DNA from: Marinilabilia sp964403175
GTDB lineage: Bacteria; Bacteroidota; Bacteroidia; Bacteroidales; Marinilabiliaceae
Direction of reading: 5' to 3'
DNA length: 9,237 nt
NCBI GenBank assembly: GCA_964403175.1
Contig: CAYOFH010000133.1
Location: 1-9,237, forward strand
The notes beneath the pieces were generated by a model. That model did not search any database. It was not told the DNA's origin and was given only the letters and a program-made list of their open reading frames with translations. A program made the translations under genes and the position numbers. Shown in pieces: positions 6,935 through 9,237 of this stretch; the first letter of the stretch is position 1; each line of letters begins with the position of its first letter.

Positions 6935-7765
6935 TTAATGTTCCCAGCCCTCATTTCCTTTCTTATACCGGATAAAAAACTCATCCGGAGAGGTTTCTTT
7001 AAAGAATGTTTTTTCCAGCAGACTTTCTTGTCCGCAGAAATTTTCTTTTCTGTTCTCAAGCACTTTGTCTTTTGGCATATTTGATACTTTGGACACATAA
7101 AACCGGTGATTCATCTCGTTTTCCTGATTTTCTCCAATACGATATACCAGACGATTTTCAAAAACCACCGGACTGTTGTCACTTTCGAAACGGAGCACAC
7201 TAACCTCTTTTCGCTTTGGGTACAATAACAAATCACAATCGCGGATTCTGGAATCATGAATTACGAACTCTGACACAACCTTGGAAGCATACGCGGGAAT
7301 ACAGATAATCTCCTTTTCCGGTATCGACACAGAAGAACTTTCCGAAGTACTTAAAGCAGATGTTACACCCGACGAGAGACCTCCGGTTAGCAACAATCCT
7401 GAATAATCTAATCCTGTTACTGCTTTAGATGCAGAAGTACTTTTGCTACCCCCCGTTGATGTCCCGGAGGAATAAGTGTAAACCCTCTGCTTATAATAAT
7501 CCTTAGCGGTACCATTTAACACAAAGTAGCTTTTCCCCATGTCTAAATAAAGAGGCTGATCAGTTTTATTTTCCAACCTAAAACCCATATCGCCTTGCTC
7601 GCCCCAGAAATTGTAAAATACTGCGCAGGTCTCATTTTCATAGACCAGGTTTTCAGACCGGTGATCTATCCCTTCTGTGTCGGATTTAGTCTCAAAAACC
7701 TGATAATAAACCTTTGGGGCACACGATGACAGTAAAAACAGAATAGCTAAAAAGGAAATAATCAT
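6935..7765 (-). CDS. Conserved Bacteroidota lipoprotein of unknown function
   Basis: This intact 276-residue minus-strand gene encodes a lipoprotein: a short hydrophobic N-terminus (MIISFLAILFLLSSC) carries a lipobox with Cys15. The mature protein should sit on the periplasmic side of a membrane or on the surface. Order of regions: 16-95 with VYYQVFETK, YNFWGEQGDMGFRLENKT and YFVLNG; a low-complexity Ser/Gly/Thr-rich segment at about 98-147; then a conserved-looking C-terminal part with IICIPAYASK (153-162), RDCDLLLYP (175-183), FCGQ (243-246) and SPDEFFIRYKKG (259-270). The overall pattern matches lipoproteins I remember from Bacteroides and flavobacteria that carry no assigned function. Start ATG 7763-7765 follows a run of A on the minus strand. 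The stop of a short fragment lies 4 bases upstream, as in an operon. No enzymatic motif is seen. Confidence 0.85.
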   Translation of the reverse strand: MIISFLAILFLLSSCAPKVYYQVFETKSDTEGIDHRSENLVYENETCAVFYNFWGEQGDMGFRLENKTDQPLYLDMGKSYFVLNGTAKDYYKQRVYTYSSGTSTGGSKSTSASKAVTGLDYSGLLLTGGLSSGVTSALSTSESSSVSIPEKEIICIPAYASKVVSEFVIHDSRIRDCDLLLYPKRKEVSVLRFESDNSPVVFENRLVYRIGENQENEMNHRFYVSKVSNMPKDKVLENRKENFCGQESLLEKTFFKETSPDEFFIRYKKGNEGWEH

Positions 7766-7769
7766 TTTT

Positions 7770-7928
7770 TTATAATAATAAAAATTTGTAGTTTAAACAT
7801 TTGTACAAGCTCTTTTTTAAAGCCTGGTAATCCGGAAGCAGACTACTGGTTTCCGACATTCTCAGCAAAGCTAACTCTAACCTGTGCACCCAATCTGCAT
7901 CACGTTTCTCTAAGACACCACTCTGAAT
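7770..7928 (-). pseudogene. Short minus-strand frame ending 4 bases before the lipoprotein start
   Basis: A 52-codon open frame on the minus strand ends at TAA 7770-7772 and reads like a protein C-terminus: KRDADWVHRLELALLRMSE, then SSLLPDYQALKKSLYKCLNY. Upstream it is closed by TGA 7929-7931, and the only ATG is at codon 24; GTG and TTG are other choices. Another frame continues upstream with LRIVLYSVFGLLHEGGKTMN, so an old frameshift near 7930 is possible. The 4-base gap to the lipoprotein start suggests that this was once the gene before it in an operon. It could instead be a genuine small gene using GTG or TTG. Family unknown. Confidence 0.35.
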
Positions 7929-8068
7929 TCATTGTCTTCCCTCCTTCATGCAGCAATCCAAACACACTATATAGGACTATCCGAAGCATTTTCACTATTA
8001 AAAATCAAAATTCAACACAAAAATTCCTCTCCCAAAAGCATATTTTACTCAATAATGCAGGTCAAGGT

Positions 8069-8145
8069 GCCGGAAAGCTGCCGGAAAGCTGGAAAAAGGA
8101 AGCGCTTTCAAGGAAAAAGGTGGAGAAAGCTCAGGAAAGGTGGAG
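8069..8145. repeat. Purine-rich short direct repeats
   Basis: GCCGGAAAGCT occurs twice in perfect tandem (8069-8079 and 8080-8090). GGTGGAG occurs at 8119-8125 and 8139-8145, each preceded by a GGAAA-type run, and GAAAGCT recurs between them. The palindrome AAGCGCTT lies at 8100-8107. Most of the block is G and A on the plus strand. This looks like local slippage or a degraded minisatellite; no function can be assigned. Confidence 0.5.
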
Positions 8146-8321
8146 TTTTTAAGAAAAATGATGGAAGAATCTTTAAATTATCAACAAATCCCCACTCTAA
8201 TTCTTTATAAAACAAGTTTCTTTATTAAGAATCAATGGGAAGTGAGTTTTTTCTTACAAGCTGAACCACAACAAAAATATAGCTACACCTTTATTTTTAC
8301 CCCCAAAAGCAGTAAAATTAC

Positions 8322-8331
8322 AGATATATCT
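8322..8331. promoter_or_regulatory. Palindrome in front of the broken XRE regulator
   Basis: AGATATATCT is a perfect 10-base palindrome ending 8 bases before the ATG at 8340. XRE-family regulators often repress their own promoter through such sites, so it could be a relic operator. An AT-only core makes chance likely. Confidence 0.2.
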
Positions 8332-8339
8332 ACATTTTT

Positions 8340-8584
8340 ATGCATTACAACTTATACGCAAAATCGGGAGCAGAATTAATTCGTGTGTTAGGCCAGGTTT
8401 TCGGGACTACCGAAAACGAATGGGCCTGACACAAAAAGAGGTATCTCATAAATCCGGGTTAAGTGTATTTACGATCAGTGGGGTGAACCCGCAACACTTT
8501 TACATCTTTCTTATCTATGCGGTTTTAGAAAAATTAAACTTAAGTACTCGTTCGAATCGCACGTTCACTGGGCGGAAATTTTAA
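8340..8584 (+). pseudogene. Frameshifted XRE-family helix-turn-helix regulator, HipB-like
   Basis: From ATG 8340 the first frame encodes AELIRVLGQVF and then stops at TGA 8427-8429. Moving to the frame that includes codon 8402-8404 continues the family pattern at once: RDYRKRMGLTQKEVSHKSG, then LSVFTISG. This is the classic Cro/C1 helix-turn-helix, where 'GLTQ-x-E-x-S-x-x-SGLS-x-x-TIS' covers both helices. Loss of one T in the run before 8402 explains the shift. After base 8482 the sequence is blurred: GEPATLLHL reads in a third frame, while VLEKLNLS reads again in the second, which stops at TAA 8582-8584. At least one and probably three frame changes are present, so no working protein is made. 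Intact relatives in Bacteroidota are often antitoxins beside HipA-type kinases; no HipA is seen here. Confidence 0.75.
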
Positions 8585-8608
8585 CTTGATGCAAAAACAA
8601 GAAGGTTC

Positions 8609-8737
8609 TCATTTTAGTAATATTTGCTCCATTTTATTCAGCACGATTTCATACCTGTCCTCTACTACTAACGGATGAATGTGCGAGGAGATTGCCACTT
8701 CAGCCATAACAGCAGTATTAATTATCCTGTTTTGCAT
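8609..8737 (-). pseudogene. Short minus-strand frame, probably the shifted 3' end of the next relic
   Basis: A 42-codon frame runs from ATG 8735-8737 to TGA 8609-8611 and encodes NTAVMAEVAISSHIHPLVV, then EDRYEIVLNKMEQILLK. It overlaps the 3' end of the frame at 8718-9041 by 20 bases, in a different phase. Both read NRI near the junction, so the simplest view is one gene with a frameshift at about 8735. It could also be a small independent gene with its own ATG, translationally coupled to the upstream frame. I do not recognise the family. Confidence 0.45.
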
Positions 8738-9041
8738 TTAAAATCCTATTCTTTAGCTCATTAACCGCAATTTCCTTTTCTCTGACACGTCCTACTCTTA
8801 TTGCATCGACAAGAGCTATTACTTCATGCAATCAGGAATCAATACGACACGCATCGATAACACCCGGATAAAGGGGAACTATACTTTGTCCTTTTACTGT
8901 ATCCTTTCCGTTTGGCCAAATATGATTTTCACCACTTTGGATGAAATTCGCCAAGGGAGGTGCCGCATGAGAAATGGAAAAACCCTCTAACAATAGAACC
9001 AGGTTAATGAATATTCTCCTGACACTATTGACTACATAGTA
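8718..9041 (-). pseudogene. Broken minus-strand gene with an internal TGA
   Basis: One minus-strand frame is open from at least 9041 to TAA 8718-8720, interrupted only by TGA at 8832-8834. Before the TGA it reads ISHAAPPLANFIQSGENHIW, PNGKDTVKGQSIVPLYPGV and IDACRIDS. After it come LHEVIALVDAIRVGRVREKE and IAVNELKNRILN. The composition looks like real protein and continues smoothly across the stop, so a point mutation is likely. The upstream part is hydrophobic (RRIFINLVLLLEGF), with no clear start codon. The frame may continue at 8609-8737 after a frameshift. I do not recognise the family. A second reading is two short adjacent genes, the first ending in RIDS. Confidence 0.5.
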
Positions 9042-9237
9042 TTGAAAGAAATAAAGAAAGAAAATCGAAGGAAGTTTTGGTAAGAAAAACGGGAAGAAAA
9101 AAATCCAATAGAGAAAAAGGTATGATATATTAACATTAAAATTTAATACAATAACTACTCACCCGTCACACATGCTGTCAAAATGATAAATCCAGTTCCA
9201 ATGAAAAGGCTCTGTAATCTTGAAGCGTACTACTCTG
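9042..9237. other. Right edge: purine-rich tract and no supportable gene
   Basis: Bases 9044-9120 are almost all A and G on the plus strand. Beyond that, short open frames exist on both strands: a plus-strand ATG near 9203 encodes about a dozen residues before the edge, and minus-strand frames are 20 to 25 codons long. None can be judged without flanking sequence. Confidence 0.4.

Larger units (their letters stand above)
7932..8339. other. Region without a supportable gene
   Basis: Open frames here (for example 7932-8210 from TTG and 8140-8379 from GTG) have poor starts and low-complexity Lys/Arg-rich products caused by purine-rich DNA, so I do not call them genes. The stretch holds a G/A-rich repeat block at 8069-8145 and AT-rich DNA at about 8155-8340. 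The latter may carry the old promoter of the broken regulator that follows. Confidence 0.5.

Noticed and set aside
7932..8379. Two plus-strand frames of 92 and 79 codons
   Set aside because: They begin at TTG and GTG without ribosome-binding sites, their products are low-complexity Lys/Arg-rich or lack any pattern, and they overlap each other.
6551..9041. Stop codon recoding as an explanation for in-frame stops in the relics
   Set aside because: The relic at 6551-6925 contains both TAA and TGA, while TAA ends all five intact genes here and the XRE relic needs frameshifts. Reassigning one codon cannot repair them.
9160..9237. A lipoprotein-like string (FIILTACVTG) on the minus strand and a plus-strand ATG near 9203
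   Set aside because: The minus frame stops after a few residues and has no start, and the plus frame is cut by the window edge after about a dozen codons.
1..9237. CRISPR array, insertion sequence, integrase or attachment site
   Set aside because: No regularly spaced repeats, transposase or recombinase motifs, or long terminal inverted repeats were found by reading.

Overview
The window looks like a piece of a Bacteroidota (Bacteroidetes) chromosome. The reasons are AT-rich DNA, start codons mostly without a Shine-Dalgarno sequence, two lipoproteins with short type II signal peptides, an exported TPR protein, and a lipoprotein that resembles a family I know from this phylum. The assignment rests on gene recognition only; there is no rRNA or other marker in the window.

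Layout. (1) Bases 3-2125 are the end of a defence locus. They hold the last codons of a winged-helix-type protein, then brxL, a BREX-type AAA+ ATPase. This BrxL ends not in the usual Lon-like domain but in a domain that resembles MIT_C, the phospholipase D-like domain of the eukaryotic ESCRT-associated protein MITD1. (2) Bases 2351-6529 carry three intact plus-strand genes: an exported TPR protein, an unrecognised 304-residue protein, and a lipoprotein nuclease of the NUC1 (DRGH) family. Intergenic stretches of 225 to 410 bases separate them, so they are probably not one operon. (3) Bases 6551-9041 are mostly decay. One intact minus-strand lipoprotein gene (6935-7765) sits among readable remains of broken genes: a minus-strand gene with two in-frame stops (6551-6925), a minus-strand fragment ending 4 bases before the lipoprotein start (7770-7928), a frameshifted XRE-family regulator (8340-8584), and one or two broken minus-strand reading frames (8609-9041). 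A hydrophobic frame at 5293-5728 may be another relic.

How the genes work together. Only the first two are clearly linked: they are 20 bases apart on the same strand and probably share a transcript with a BREX-like locus lying upstream of the window. BREX systems stop phage DNA replication and usually pair BrxL with PglZ, BrxC and a PglX methylase, none of which is visible here. The nuclease would act outside the cytoplasm, and nothing in the sequence ties it to the BREX gene. The cluster of relics next to a defence gene fits the edge of a defence island or a past mobile-element insertion site, but no integrase, transposase or attachment site was seen.

The strongest candidate for something unusual is the BrxL/MIT_C fusion.
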